Below are positions 33,944 to 44,389 of a DNA stretch of 64,000 nt, one piece after another. Position numbers and translations under genes: made by a program. Numbering within the stretch: the stretch's first letter is position 1; each line of letters starts with the position of its first letter. The DNA lies in the NCBI GenBank assembly GCA_030685235.1, contig MU839191.1, forward strand, positions 62,001 to 126,000, read 5' to 3'. The DNA comes from Copromyces sp. CBS 386.78. Lineage: Eukaryota > Ascomycota > Sordariomycetes > Sordariales > Sordariaceae. A model generated the notes under the pieces. That model was not told where the DNA came from. It saw only the letters and a list, made by a program, of their open reading frames with translations, and ran no database searches.

Positions 33944-34981
33944 ATGTTCAAGCGCTCGTTCCAATCCCGCGATGCTAGCAGCTCCCAGAGGGAGCCTGCC
34001 CAAAAATCAACCAGTGCGGATTCGCAACATCGGGTGGACAAGTCTGCAAGACTCGCCAAGCGATCGAAACGGGATCTCCAGAAGCTGTCGAACCTCAAGC
34101 AGTCGCTCACAGGCGAGAACTCTTCGCGCAAAGAACACCAGTCAACGCAAGCGAAGCCAGCCAAGGAGCCACTCGTCATCACTCCTGCTCCCATTGTTAC
34201 CATCACCGTGGGCAGCGAAGGGCGACTGTTTGCTGCGCATGAAGATATCCTATGCCAGGCTCCTCTCTTCGAAAGGATGCTACGCGGAAACTATCCTAAT
34301 GGGCAGCCCAAGAGAATCTTGCTCGAGGATGAAGAGCCGAAGGTCTTTAGCGCCATCCTCGAATACCTCTACAAGGGCGACTACTACCCTCGCCTGCTAC
34401 ACAACCAGCAGCAGGACTCTTGGGAGCTCGAGGACTCTCTCTCTATCCCCACCGCCAGTCGGGCCGCACCCCTCACACCCCCGACAGGCAACAACTCACC
34501 ACAACAACGCGCAGGCCAGGCCCCCTCTCCATCTGTCGAGCCGACCGTGTATCTCTCCAGCCTCAACCAGTACTTGCTTCGCGACACGGTGGTCTACTGC
34601 GCCGCAGAACGCTACGGGCTGGAGGAACTCAAGAGGCTGGCGCTGCGAAAGCAAGGGTTGCAGACCGGCATCGACGTCGGCACCATCCTTCGCAGCGCGC
34701 AGTACTGCTATGCGCACACGCCCGACTCCGACAGTCGCCTGCGCGCCCATTACCTGGCACTCATCATCCGGTGCCGCAAGACCTTCAAGCGCAGCGGCAC
34801 CATGCAGGCCGAGATGGAGAAGGCCGGCAGCAGCAATGTGTACGGACAAGGCAGTGGGAAACTGTTCTTCGACCTGTTCGTTGCCATGTGTAACCACCTC
34901 GACGACGTCATTGACTTGAGCAATGCGGCGACGCGGACGCCCCAGTTACTTTCTTCATCTCACGACGATACCCAACCATAA
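33944..34981 (+). CDS. BTB/POZ domain protein
   Basis: Single exon of 345 residues. The ATG at 33944 sits in a good context (CCACCATG). Residues 1-80 are Ser/Lys/Gln-rich and polar. A BTB fold begins at about residue 84: I-V-T-I-T-V-G, then A-A-H-E-D-I-L-C-Q-A-P-L-F-E-R-M-L and, at about 128-148, L-E-D-E-E-P-K-V-F with L-E-Y-L-Y-K-G-D-Y-Y. These are the usual fungal BTB landmarks. A low-complexity Pro/Ser insert follows (about 165-205), then a helical part with A-E-R-Y-G-L-E-E-L-K, the usual end of a BTB/BACK-like module. Such proteins dimerise and often adapt substrates to cullin-3 ligases; many fungal members have no assigned role. No Kelch or MATH partner domain is present. Confidence 0.9.
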   Translation: MFKRSFQSRDASSSQREPAQKSTSADSQHRVDKSARLAKRSKRDLQKLSNLKQSLTGENSSRKEHQSTQAKPAKEPLVITPAPIVTITVGSEGRLFAAHEDILCQAPLFERMLRGNYPNGQPKRILLEDEEPKVFSAILEYLYKGDYYPRLLHNQQQDSWELEDSLSIPTASRAAPLTPPTGNNSPQQRAGQAPSPSVEPTVYLSSLNQYLLRDTVVYCAAERYGLEELKRLALRKQGLQTGIDVGTILRSAQYCYAHTPDSDSRLRAHYLALIIRCRKTFKRSGTMQAEMEKAGSSNVYGQGSGKLFFDLFVAMCNHLDDVIDLSNAATRTPQLLSSSHDDTQP

Positions 34982-35695
34982 TTTTTGCCAATTTGTTTTC
35001 GTTTATGCGTTCCTTTTCAACTGACGACGGAGTTCGGAAACGATATTGAACAACGTGGTGACCCTTGAGAGGGCGGATGCTTTGGTCATTCCCTTCATCG
35101 TGTCGCAAACAATAACACTGGCTTTACTGGCTTACAACAACGGACAACACACAAACGCAACTCAGACTGATACCAATATCGGGGAGGCATTAACTTGCTT
35201 TTTTTTTCTCCGACATGCGTATACGGCGCTCGCAACTCAATCCTCTTTTTTTTTTTTCCTTTTGTCTATCGCTTGGACAGACCACGATGGCATACACATA
35301 CCTTATGGATGAATCCCCTGGTTGGGTGATCAAACACCGTTTCGAATCAAATGGCAGCCTGCATGGCTGCTGGCTCGGGTAATCTGATATTCTATTTGGG
35401 AGAGACTTGTTAGCTGCATAGAGCAAGGAGCCACCCACTCACTCGCGCGGGTCGGTCGCTTTGATTAGCAGATTGGCCATGGCAGCTTTCATGATGTAAT
35501 GAATGACTTCTTATGAGAATGATAACGAACACAGCTAGGGAAGAACAATGGGAATACTCAAATTCCATAGCTGCGTTAACTAGCTGGCAAGCCCTCTCCT
35601 CACTTGGAGGACTATGTAGTGGAAAAACCTTGACCACCTCCCACAACCTTTCCTGTTCTTCTTCTTCTTCTTCAAATCAACTGTGATGACATCCA
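34982..35695. other. Convergent 3' region
   Basis: Lies between the 3' ends of the BTB gene (plus) and the DUF1349 gene (minus). T runs occur near 35200-35262. No gene seen. Confidence 0.45.
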
Positions 35696-36387
35696 CTACT
35701 CCTCCCACTTAACCTCCCACCCCTTAGCCTTCACCACCAACTCCTCGTCCCCCTTCACATTCTTCTCCGGCCTAGCCGCCATAGCCACCACCTCCAACTC
35801 CCACTCCTCCTGCTTCTCTAGCCCATAAACCCAACAAATCTCCCTCAACGCAATCCTTTCCTTCTCCTCTCCGGTTTCCTCATCCACCACGATCCTATAA
35901 ACCCAAATACTCTGTCCATGCTCATCCCCCGATTTTTCTACCAAAATAGTCGTCCATTCGGTTGGGGAAGTAAGCGGGGTAACGCTCCAATCAGCCCAAT
36001 TATCCGTGGCGACGGTGGAAAGTTGGGGAGCGGATCGGTAGAATTCGATGCCGGTTTTGATCCATTTTGGCGGAACTTCCAAGGGCTCGTTGCGGCGTCG
36101 GAAAGCCAACAGGATACCGGCTTGGTCGTACCGTTCGCGCCAGGGGAAGGAGAAGGAACCGCGGGCGGAGAGGAAGGAGGTCAAGGGGCCGTGGGAGCGG
36201 GTGGAGGGGGGTGTGGCGGTTGGTGCTTTTTTTTTTTAAAGGGGTGGTCAGTAATGCTTGTGGGAAAAGGGGGAGAGGGGAGGGGAGAGGGTATACCATT
36301 GTCGATGTTGGTTGTGGGTGGTTTACGCCAGATGTCGGTGCCCGGGGCGGCGCGGATGGTGAAGATGTCGGTGGTGGTGGCCGACAT
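35696..36387 (-). CDS. DUF1349 family protein
   Basis: Two exons: 36387-36297 and 36225-35696, 206 residues. The 71-nt intron begins GTATAC and must end in AAG after an A11 run to join the frames (D-N-A-P-T). The AAG acceptor is unusual. Exon 1 encodes MSATTTDIFTIRAAPGTDIW, the expected start of fungal DUF1349 proteins. Exon 2 carries S-F-S-F-P-W-R-E-R-Y-D-Q-A-G and W-I-K-T-G-I-E-F-Y, both typical of the family, then a variable region and W-V-Y-R/I-C-W-V-Y-G strands near the end. DUF1349 has a concanavalin-like beta-sandwich. Biochemical function is unsettled; carbohydrate binding has been suggested. No signal peptide is visible, so a cytosolic location is likely. Confidence 0.85.
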
Positions 36388-37985
36388 TTTGCTTGGGTGA
36401 TGAGGCGGTGGGAAGTGGTGATGTTGAAGTGAGTTGGTGGCGCTGGTTATGAGTCTGTGTCTTCAACGATACAACAAGCCAAGCCCTTGGTCGGTCGGTG
36501 GAGGAGTGTAGAATATCTTACTTATACCTGTAGCAAAGGCACCAGAAGAGGTGGCTCAACTAATTTGTCACGAACTTGGCAGTTTCAATTACGCAAGATG
36601 TTCTTGACAGATGGGGGGCATGATGCTTTGTTTAGAAACCAGGACCCGGAGATCAACCGACAATGATGGCGTGCGAAAGTGATGGGAGTAACGTTAGCTC
36701 GACTAGGTTGCAATGAGGGGCCTCATGGGTTCACGTTGGTCAGATCCAGTTACTCCGTGCATGAGAGATCCGTGTTATTGGTATATGTGGTTTGCTTGGC
36801 TTTCGTAGACTTTCGTGTTTTTGGTCCAGACGACGTTGGGAGAACGAGGGGAAGAAGTAAGAAAAAGGTACAACGGCCCGCTTATCCTAAGACTATGGGA
36901 GAACTTCGGAGAACCAGCATGCGGTCCAGACAGTCGCGCTCCTTTCGAACGAACAAATGCCATTTGGCGGTTGAGATTGTGCGCAACCCAGCCGGGCAAG
37001 AGCTATCATGACGGGGAAGTCGTCAGGCACGACCATTACTCATCGTCATTGCAATCTACGACTTAATCTCGGATGCTCGTGTCCTCGCTGTTGCTCCCCA
37101 TTTGTGATGCAGTGAGCAGAGCGAAGAGGCAAGAATACTGCGTACATTCGGTTGTACCGACGGGAGCATTTTCAGTTGCAGGACCGTTCTGCTTGTAGGC
37201 GATTCGCAGGAAGACAGACCTGCAGTAAAGCAACTGAATGTGTGAGTCAACATAACAAGCGAAAAAACGGGTGAGGCAAGAGTGAGTGGAAAAGTGAAGT
37301 TCGGATGACAGTGAGTACAATCAGAAACTGAAGTGCAAGTGAATAGGTAAAAAAAATTGAACCACATCACAAATCGAACTGACGCCCTCTCACTCGCTGG
37401 ACCCACCAGGCACGGTCCCCTTTGTAGTCTGTGCATTTGCGAGTTTTGAGTCTGCGTCTCACCCCGCTCGACCACCAGGACACAACTTTTCCAAACCGCT
37501 CGTTCCATTTCGACCTCGCAACTTTCTCCGTCACCAGTATCACCACCGGGTCCAGGAACTAGCCCATCTTCTCACCAATCGTCTTACACCCCTTTCATCA
37601 CCCCCTGGATACTCCTAAAAGGGGCTCGATACATGTCAACATCACCAACTTCGCCGTTTCATCACGACTTTCAATTGCTCGTCCCCTGGGTCGTCCCCCT
37701 CCCTGAAAGCTTTCCAGGTGGGTGACGAGACCAATGCCCCGCTATATTTCACTTGGGATTCAACAACGCGTCGCTTTCAGCCCACGCTCATCAGCTTCAA
37801 CAGAGCAACACTGGCCGACACCACATCTCGCATCAACCACCAGCTTTTTCCTTGGCTCCATTTTCCTATTCTCTCTCAGCATCGGTCCCCTTGCTTGGAT
37901 ACCCTTTTTTGTGAGATAGACAGCATCACAGAAAGACGGCAACGGACAGGCAAACAGCAACAGTGAAACAGCAAAACCAGCAGTC
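36388..37985. other. Divergent promoter region (DUF1349 / BRF1)
   Basis: Intergenic stretch with no supported gene. The 500 bases before 37986 are C/T-rich and probably hold the BRF1 promoter and a long 5' UTR with short upstream frames (for example 37718-37966). Confidence 0.45.
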
Positions 37986-40625
37986 ATGTCGTCAAAGCCA
38001 AAGCCCAAGCGGCCAAATGCCGTGCGCCGCATCATGGAGCGTGAAGAGAGCCGCGAGCGCCGTGTTAGGGAGGCTTCTATAGCGTCTAACGGAGGAGCCA
38101 ACAACAGCACCACACCCACCACAGCAGCACCGCCTAAGCCTAACCGACCCAAGTGCGCCAACCCGAAATGTCCAAAGCCCAATGTCGTCGACGGAACCTG
38201 CCAGACCTGCGGTATGGTCGCTGATGACAGCAACATTGTCTCCGAAATTACTTTCGGTGAATCTTCGTCTGGTGCCGCCGTCGTTCACGGTACCCATGTC
38301 GCCTTTGATCAAGGCGGTATTCGCGGCGTTGGTGGTCTTGCATTCCGCCGTGTCGCTGGCGGTGGTGCTTCCGAGGCCCGTGAACGTAGTCTTCGCGAGG
38401 TCAAGGCCATGATGCAACAGTACTCCTACCAGCTCAGAATCGGACAGAGCATCAGCGACATTGCCTTTCGCTACTACAAAGCCTGCTCACACGCCAACTT
38501 CGTCCAGGGTCGCCGTAAGCAAAATGTGGCCGCCATCTGCTTGTACGCCGCTTGCAGGGCGGAGAATAACCACAAGATCATGCTCATTGACTTGGCTGAT
38601 CTCCTTCATGCCGACGTTTTCGCTCTTGGTCGTGGCTACAAGGACTTCCTCAACCGATTTCCCGAGTTTCTCACAGGCCCTCGCCCCATCGTAATCGAGG
38701 ATCTCATTTTCCGTTTCGCTTCCAAGCTGGAGTTTCTGCACGACACCAACAAGGTCGCTTTGTCGGCTGTCCGTATCGCGAAACGCATGCAACACGATAA
38801 CATCACCCATGGTCGTAGGCCCGCTGGTATCTGTGGTGCTGCTCTCATCATGGCTGCCAGGGCTCACAACTATCGCCGTACTGTCAGAGAGGTTGTCTAC
38901 ATCGTCAAGGTCACAATGGCCACCATTCAGGAGCGTATGGACGAGTTCGCCAGCGTGCCTGCTGCCCAGTTGACTGTACAAGACTTCCACGACAAGGATC
39001 CCTTGGAAGCCGGTCCAGCGCACGATCCTCCCTTTGTCTATAAGCAAACAGATGAGTGGAAGGCCAAACACACCCGCCCCAAGAAGAGGAAGAGAAAGGA
39101 GGCTGGAGATGGCAAGAAGAAGGGGACCAAGAAGATGCGGACTAACGATGGTTCCTCGGCCGCGCCCCCGACTGTCGACAAAGATGGCTTCGTTGTCCCT
39201 CCAGTTCCCCGGCAAGAAGGAGACAGCGATCCTGAGGTTGAGGCTGAGGCTCTCATTGTTACTGCAGTTGCTGGCGAGGAGCAACAGTTGAAGACATTGG
39301 TCGAGGAATACGGTGAACTTGATGAGGAGGAAGAGGATGAAGACGATTCCGACTCCGATTCCGATTCCGACGATGAAGAGGATGAGGTTGATCCCAGCAG
39401 CGAGATCGCCTTCGCCAAGGCTCAAGGTGTCGACATTGCCGCTTCTGGAGCCTCAACCAGCAATGGCGAAACAGCCGGCAAGAAGGGCGACAAGAGAAAG
39501 AAGAAGACGGGGGGAAGGAAGCTCAGGAAGATCACAATGCCCATCACCCAAGAGTGGCAAACAGATGAGGCTCTTTTGGAGAAAGAAATGGAGGGCCATC
39601 TTCACGATCCCGAGTTCCTCAATGCCGCCCAGGCCGAAAAGGCTGCGTCGGACAATCGTGCCGAGAAAGAGAAGGTGGCAGAGGTTCGAAAGAAGAAGAT
39701 CCTGGCGCAAAGGGAAAAGATCAAGCAACAAGCCACGACTCCTGCCTCTGCTTCTTCAGCCCCTGCCCCTTCTTCTGCCGCTACACCTGCCCCTGCTCCT
39801 GCTCCTGCTACTACCAACGCCACCCCTGCTCCTACCAGCACCGAGCATCCCAACACAACCAAGGAGACTGACACCGTCATGGAAGACGCTGGTGCTCGCG
39901 ATGAGCGGCAGCAAGAACCGGTCACAGACCGCCTCAACCCGTCGGTCCCAATGCCGTATATGCGCCCCCAGTATGTCTCCAACAAAGCTCTGGACGACCC
40001 CATCGTGCATGAGCACGAGTTCGCCGACGATCCCGAAGTCAAATACTGCCGTCTAGGCGAGGCCGAGGCCAAAATGAAGGAGCAGATCTGGGTCAACATT
40101 CACGTGGACTTCCTCCGGTCTAAACAACAAAGGGTGTTTGACGCGAAGCTGGCCGAGAAGAACAAGGGCCCCAACAAGCGCAAGAACAAGAAGAACCGGG
40201 TCCACGAGAACAACGGCGTGCCCGAGACAGCCGAGGAGGCGGCCGTCAACATGATGCGCAACCGCGGCATCAGTACCAAGCTCGATTACTCCAAGCTAGG
40301 CCAGATTTTTAATGTGGACTTTAACGAGCAGGGACCGGGTAGCAATGAGGCGGATAGCGCGCTGGCCAGTGAGGCTGGTGATGCTACTGGAGGGCATGGC
40401 AATGAGGGCGAGAGTTCCGGTGGTGCAGCCGCTGCGGTTGTCGAGAGCACTCCCGCTACTGAAGAAGTAGTAGAAGCAGAAGTGGAGGAGCCAAATCCGG
40501 AAGGGGAGTATGAAGGGGAGGATAATGAAAACGGAGGTGGGTATGATGATTATGACGAGGGTGGTGAAGAGGACATTAACCCATTCGCCGACGACGACGA
40601 AGTTGATGACGAGGAGGAATATTGA
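37986..40625 (+). CDS. BRF1: TFIIIB subunit Brf1 (TFIIB-related factor)
   Basis: Single exon of 879 residues from ATG 37986. Brf1 bridges TFIIIC, TBP and RNA polymerase III at tRNA and 5S genes. A zinc ribbon with Cys57, Cys62, Cys72 and Cys75 is followed by the diagnostic I-V-S-E-I-T-F-G-E. Two cyclin repeats (about 135-230 and 235-335) contain N-F-V-Q-G-R-R-K-Q-N-V and H-G-R-R-P-A-G-I-C-G, close to yeast Brf1. Residues ~355-660 are a long low-complexity linker (Lys, Glu/Asp, Ala/Pro). A conserved Brf1 C-terminal block (D-P-E-V-K-Y-C-R-L ... I-W-V-N, then I-S-T-K-L-D-Y) binds TBP and Bdp1. The tail is extremely acidic. It is longer than yeast Brf1 (about 600) owing to the linker and tail. 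The zinc ribbon first pair is C-x4-C rather than the commoner C-x2-C. Confidence 0.96.
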   Translation: MSSKPKPKRPNAVRRIMEREESRERRVREASIASNGGANNSTTPTTAAPPKPNRPKCANPKCPKPNVVDGTCQTCGMVADDSNIVSEITFGESSSGAAVVHGTHVAFDQGGIRGVGGLAFRRVAGGGASEARERSLREVKAMMQQYSYQLRIGQSISDIAFRYYKACSHANFVQGRRKQNVAAICLYAACRAENNHKIMLIDLADLLHADVFALGRGYKDFLNRFPEFLTGPRPIVIEDLIFRFASKLEFLHDTNKVALSAVRIAKRMQHDNITHGRRPAGICGAALIMAARAHNYRRTVREVVYIVKVTMATIQERMDEFASVPAAQLTVQDFHDKDPLEAGPAHDPPFVYKQTDEWKAKHTRPKKRKRKEAGDGKKKGTKKMRTNDGSSAAPPTVDKDGFVVPPVPRQEGDSDPEVEAEALIVTAVAGEEQQLKTLVEEYGELDEEEEDEDDSDSDSDSDDEEDEVDPSSEIAFAKAQGVDIAASGASTSNGETAGKKGDKRKKKTGGRKLRKITMPITQEWQTDEALLEKEMEGHLHDPEFLNAAQAEKAASDNRAEKEKVAEVRKKKILAQREKIKQQATTPASASSAPAPSSAATPAPAPAPATTNATPAPTSTEHPNTTKETDTVMEDAGARDERQQEPVTDRLNPSVPMPYMRPQYVSNKALDDPIVHEHEFADDPEVKYCRLGEAEAKMKEQIWVNIHVDFLRSKQQRVFDAKLAEKNKGPNKRKNKKNRVHENNGVPETAEEAAVNMMRNRGISTKLDYSKLGQIFNVDFNEQGPGSNEADSALASEAGDATGGHGNEGESSGGAAAAVVESTPATEEVVEAEVEEPNPEGEYEGEDNENGGGYDDYDEGGEEDINPFADDDEVDDEEEY

Positions 40626-41115
40626 TCGGCTGGGGTTATGGTCTTTGCATGACAAGAGGATTCATTTGGAGCAAGCGAGCGTTGTTATCTTATGATTCTT
40701 ATATTTAAAACCCCAGACAGGTGTTACGTAATATGTAGACGAGCATATGTCGAGCATAGCTAGACTCGAGGACACAAGTTCATTCACGTCGCATGCCCTT
40801 AGGGAGGCAAAAATCGACGTCAAATACAGCAAAACAAGCTTAAATTCACCGTTCCGAATATTAGAGTCCCCGTGACACCTGTGTTTTGGAGAGGCGTAGT
40901 GATGACGATGACGATGATGATGATGAAATATACCGTAAGTATGCGACGTTGATGAGCATGAGTATATCCAACATGGTTAATGATGCGAAGTGAGTTCCAG
41001 CTCACAAAAATTCCAAGCCCGTTATCCCAACCCTTCCCGCGATGCTATTCTCGTGTTTCGTTACTCGTTCGACAAAGCATTATCGTTCGAAGTGTGAGCA
41101 ACGAAAAACAATCCT
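40626..41115. other. Convergent 3' region
   Basis: 3' UTRs of BRF1 (plus) and the small secreted protein gene (minus). A GATGAT repeat lies near 40901-40925. Confidence 0.4.
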
Positions 41116-41388
41116 CTAAAGATGATGTATCACAACCACAATACTAATAAAAAGACCTACCTCAGTCGTTATACCCCGTGAAGCTGAACCTCCTTGAAGA
41201 GTCTGTATCAGATTTTCCGCCTTTGACCCATCTCCTGCTGCCGCTCCCTCCTCGCCCGCCTCGAAAGAGATGGCCCCGTCACCGACTACCATGGCAGGAG
41301 AGTAAGCGCCCAAGTTGATGTTCAAGGGGAGGGCGGTTACGGTGAGTACCATGAGGAGGAGGGAAAGGAATAACCGGGTTGTGTGCAT
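41116..41388 (-). CDS. Small secreted protein, 90 residues
   Basis: ATG at 41388, 90 residues. The first ~18 residues are a strong signal peptide (M-H-T-T-R-L-F-L-S-L-L-L). They are followed by L-P-L-N-I-N-L-G-A-Y-S-P-A-M-V-V-G-D-G-A-I-S-F, an acidic Glu/Gly/Ala stretch and L-I-Q-T-L-Q-G. I do not recognise a named family, but the start is typical of small fungal secreted proteins. The last ~17 codons may be intronic: a GTAGGT donor lies in frame near 41160 and could join a further exon downstream, replacing the hydrophobic end. No cysteines are present in the mature part, so it is not a classic disulphide-rich effector. The open frame and signal peptide are seen; secretion is inferred. Confidence 0.65.
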   Translation of the reverse strand: MHTTRLFLSLLLMVLTVTALPLNINLGAYSPAMVVGDGAISFEAGEEGAAAGDGSKAENLIQTLQGGSASRGITTEVGLFISIVVVIHHL

Positions 41389-44300
41389 TTTGAAGGGCTG
41401 GCTGCTAGGAAGGTTTGCAAGCGTGCTGAGTGGGTGGTTGTTTTTGAAGTGGTATGTAGTAAAGCAGGTGCAAAAGGGGGGTAGCCAGACCCGGAGAATG
41501 GAAGGGTACGCGAGCGCAGCTCAGGGAGGCAATTTGGAAGTAGACGTGTCGAGGGATGGAAGTCGAGAGGAAGATGCGACAGAAGAGATCTTCAGGGAAA
41601 TTTATGGTGATCGTCTTTGTTAAATGGGTTCGAAAAGCATTTCCCCTGATCGTCGAGGATGAGACGACATGGTACCTGGGGTGATTGAATGGTCATTGCT
41701 TGTGTTACTGTTTTGAAGAGATTGGAGATATTCTGCGACATGTTGGCTTTTCTGTCTCCCGCCCGTAGTCCTATAGTTTGCCTACCTCTGTTAAGGACGT
41801 GAAGATGCTTTCACCGCGGTGCTGTTCTCCCATATTTCGACCAGTCGCCCAAAGTTTACCCTTCCCTTGGGGAAGTTACAGGTTGCGTAGGTCTACATCT
41901 GAACTGTCACGGATTCAGGAGGTTAATTGAGATAAGGTTTGATACAATACCATGTCGCGGGACTCTCGCGCGCGGGCTGTCGTCTTAAGGGGTTACGCCT
42001 TGATGTTCTCGAGACCGTGATCTTCTTGGGTTGCGACAAGCGCCAAGAAGTCAGGAGTGTCGTTCATCCCGTCATACGTCTAGGTAAGGAGGGATACCTG
42101 CTCCGTTGACCAGAATGTCTGAATGGCTCGGCGATATGGATGAATATATCGGGCTTGCTGCCGGTTCCTTTCTTCGATAAGGTACAGAAGACACTTGGCT
42201 GTCGGATGTAACTGTGAGTGAAGGTTGACGTTGAGGCTTTCCACCTCTCCCCGCACTCCACGATCGCATGTGTCAACGGACTGTGGGGATATTGGAGCAG
42301 CTGTTGTGGAGATGGTTCGCTTCGCTGTGTGGGGTCCTGTCGGGCAGCCCTGCCGCTGTCGTCGCCGCCTATCACCTCATTAGCGAAGATTTAAGCATGA
42401 ATAGTGGATCATGGCCTGGGCTTTTTCCTTATCTCAGCGCTCGCGCAGCGCACTGGCCAGATGTGCGCGAAGCGCACGGGCCGCAGGCCCAATCCTTGGC
42501 GGCCGCAGGTCGCCCTCCCCCTGCCTAAAAAAGAGGTCTGATGCTGAGATAACTTTTTCCCCTCACAGGCTTTGCAATCTTTTTCTCGTTCCCGGTCCAT
42601 TTCCTCAACAACAATCCGCGAAACGAAACGTCAAGCCAAAATTCCCAACAACTTTTTTCTACCGAATCTCCTCTCCACCTCGAAGCAATCAACCGAGCAA
42701 ACGTCAGTTCGACGAATTGCCGTGTCAAAAACAACTGTCGTTTTTATCTTCGGTCGATAACGGTCAGATCCAGTGGCAACTTCAACACCATATCAGTCCG
42801 CCACTAGTGTAAAACAATAGTGGTTCGTGGAGTCGGTTATGCCTACGGTAGGCAAGATTCATCCATGTTATCGTCATTCTGCTATCTTTGATGCAGACAC
42901 ATTATCTTACAGCCCTTTTTGGTCAAGACTGAACGTGTCAATCTCCGATGGAGTTGTCTTGCGTGCATGCATCCGGAGTTTTGCTGATGCACACATGCCG
43001 TCACGGCCCCGGAATTCTTTAGGCCCATCAAGTGGGGATCTTCCGAAGCTAGAGTTCGGTCTTTGTCTCTCTCCTCGCCTTGGGACCGCCGATCATGACA
43101 CAAGTTTGGTTCAAAGTTGGGGGTCTACATAAGTACACTTCGACATAAGTACACTGCGTTCTCAGCTCATTACGCCGGGCCTTTGTGCTTTTTGATCTCG
43201 CGACGTTGTGTCCTTTTGACCGCGGATTCGGATAATTCATCGGACACACCTCCAGTGTGAAAGGCTGAGATGATATCGCCATGGCAAGTGCCGCCATATG
43301 CGCCTCTGATGAAAGGGTGTCTGCAAAACGGGTTGCATTTATCTTACTAGATCGTGAGCTAATGGCTGCAGCAGGATCGATGCAGCTGGACCGATACCTC
43401 TACTTCAAAGGGCTGCCATGTCTGGCATGCGTGGGCAGTACTCATCCAATGTCATTCATCTAGAAAATCGTCCATCCTTTTTCAGAATGACGATACCCAT
43501 CACGCCCGGACCACGAAAGGGGAAGTCCGGAAAGGCACACTGCCAGTCTGTCACTGATGATGGGTGTTGAGGTGAGAGGCGTAAGAGGCGTGAGAGGTTC
43601 AAGGGTTATGGGCACAAATCCATGGCGTCCTTGGGAACCAGTTTTTGATGCTCATGTGACTACCCTGCAGTTTCTCAACAGAAGATTACGATGTGGTGGA
43701 AGAATGCAAAGGGTCGTTTCAGGGCGCCTCTGTATCGCCAAATCGCATCTCAGCTGCTGGGGTCAGGATAGCATCGCTGCGGATCGCCATGGAACTGACG
43801 CACCTCAGTGGGTGCAGCTAGGCTTTGGCGTGCTGGGCTCTCCTGGGGCAACTGGGGCGCCTCCAAGCTTGCATCTCGGTGACAACAGCACTCCGCCGGC
43901 CGGATCTGCCTCGGCCAATTGCTCGACTCCATGAGGTGATATAAAATCTCTGAAAACAAAGTGTCATCCCTCCGTCATGGCTCTGCTCAAAGTTGTTTTC
44001 TCTTATACTACCTGTCTCACCCGTCTTACTTGCCGTCTTTGGATAAAGCTCTCAACAGCGACCATTGCAACCTTGAGGTGATACCCCACGCATTACTAGC
44101 CCTTGGCAACCACGAACCTTGTTGACCACCCCCTTCTGAACCTTATCCAATTCTCAAACATCACGCACCTTATCGGTAGACACCCTTCACGTTCAAGTTG
44201 TCAAACCAAACCTTCAACGGTCCCCACGGCAAACAACATCGGCTCAGCTATTTATCTCGGCCCTGGCAAATTCCGCTGCTCTTCTTCCAACTTCCTCAAA

Positions 44301-44389
44301 GCACGACATCGTCCACTTCGCTGCTCGGACAACGATCTTACCCCCAAGCGAATCTATCATACATCGTCGTCAACCTACCCCGAATAATC
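41389..44389. other. Intergenic region (3 kb)
   Basis: No supported gene. A cluster of perfect GC-rich hairpins lies at 42437-42512 (separate entry). Frames such as 43557-43934 lack any domain. The last 300 bases are CA/CT-rich and probably form the promoter and leader of the Cys-rich gene. Confidence 0.45.
42437..42512. repeat. Cluster of GC-rich hairpins
   Basis: Several perfect short stems sit head to tail: GCGCT(n5)AGCGC at 42437-42451, GTGCGC-GAA-GCGCAC at 42463-42477, directly followed by GGGCC-GCA-GGCCC at 42478-42490, then a GGCGGCCGC-containing segment to about 42512. GC content is far above its surroundings. It could be an inserted hairpin element or a structured RNA part. Confidence 0.6.
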
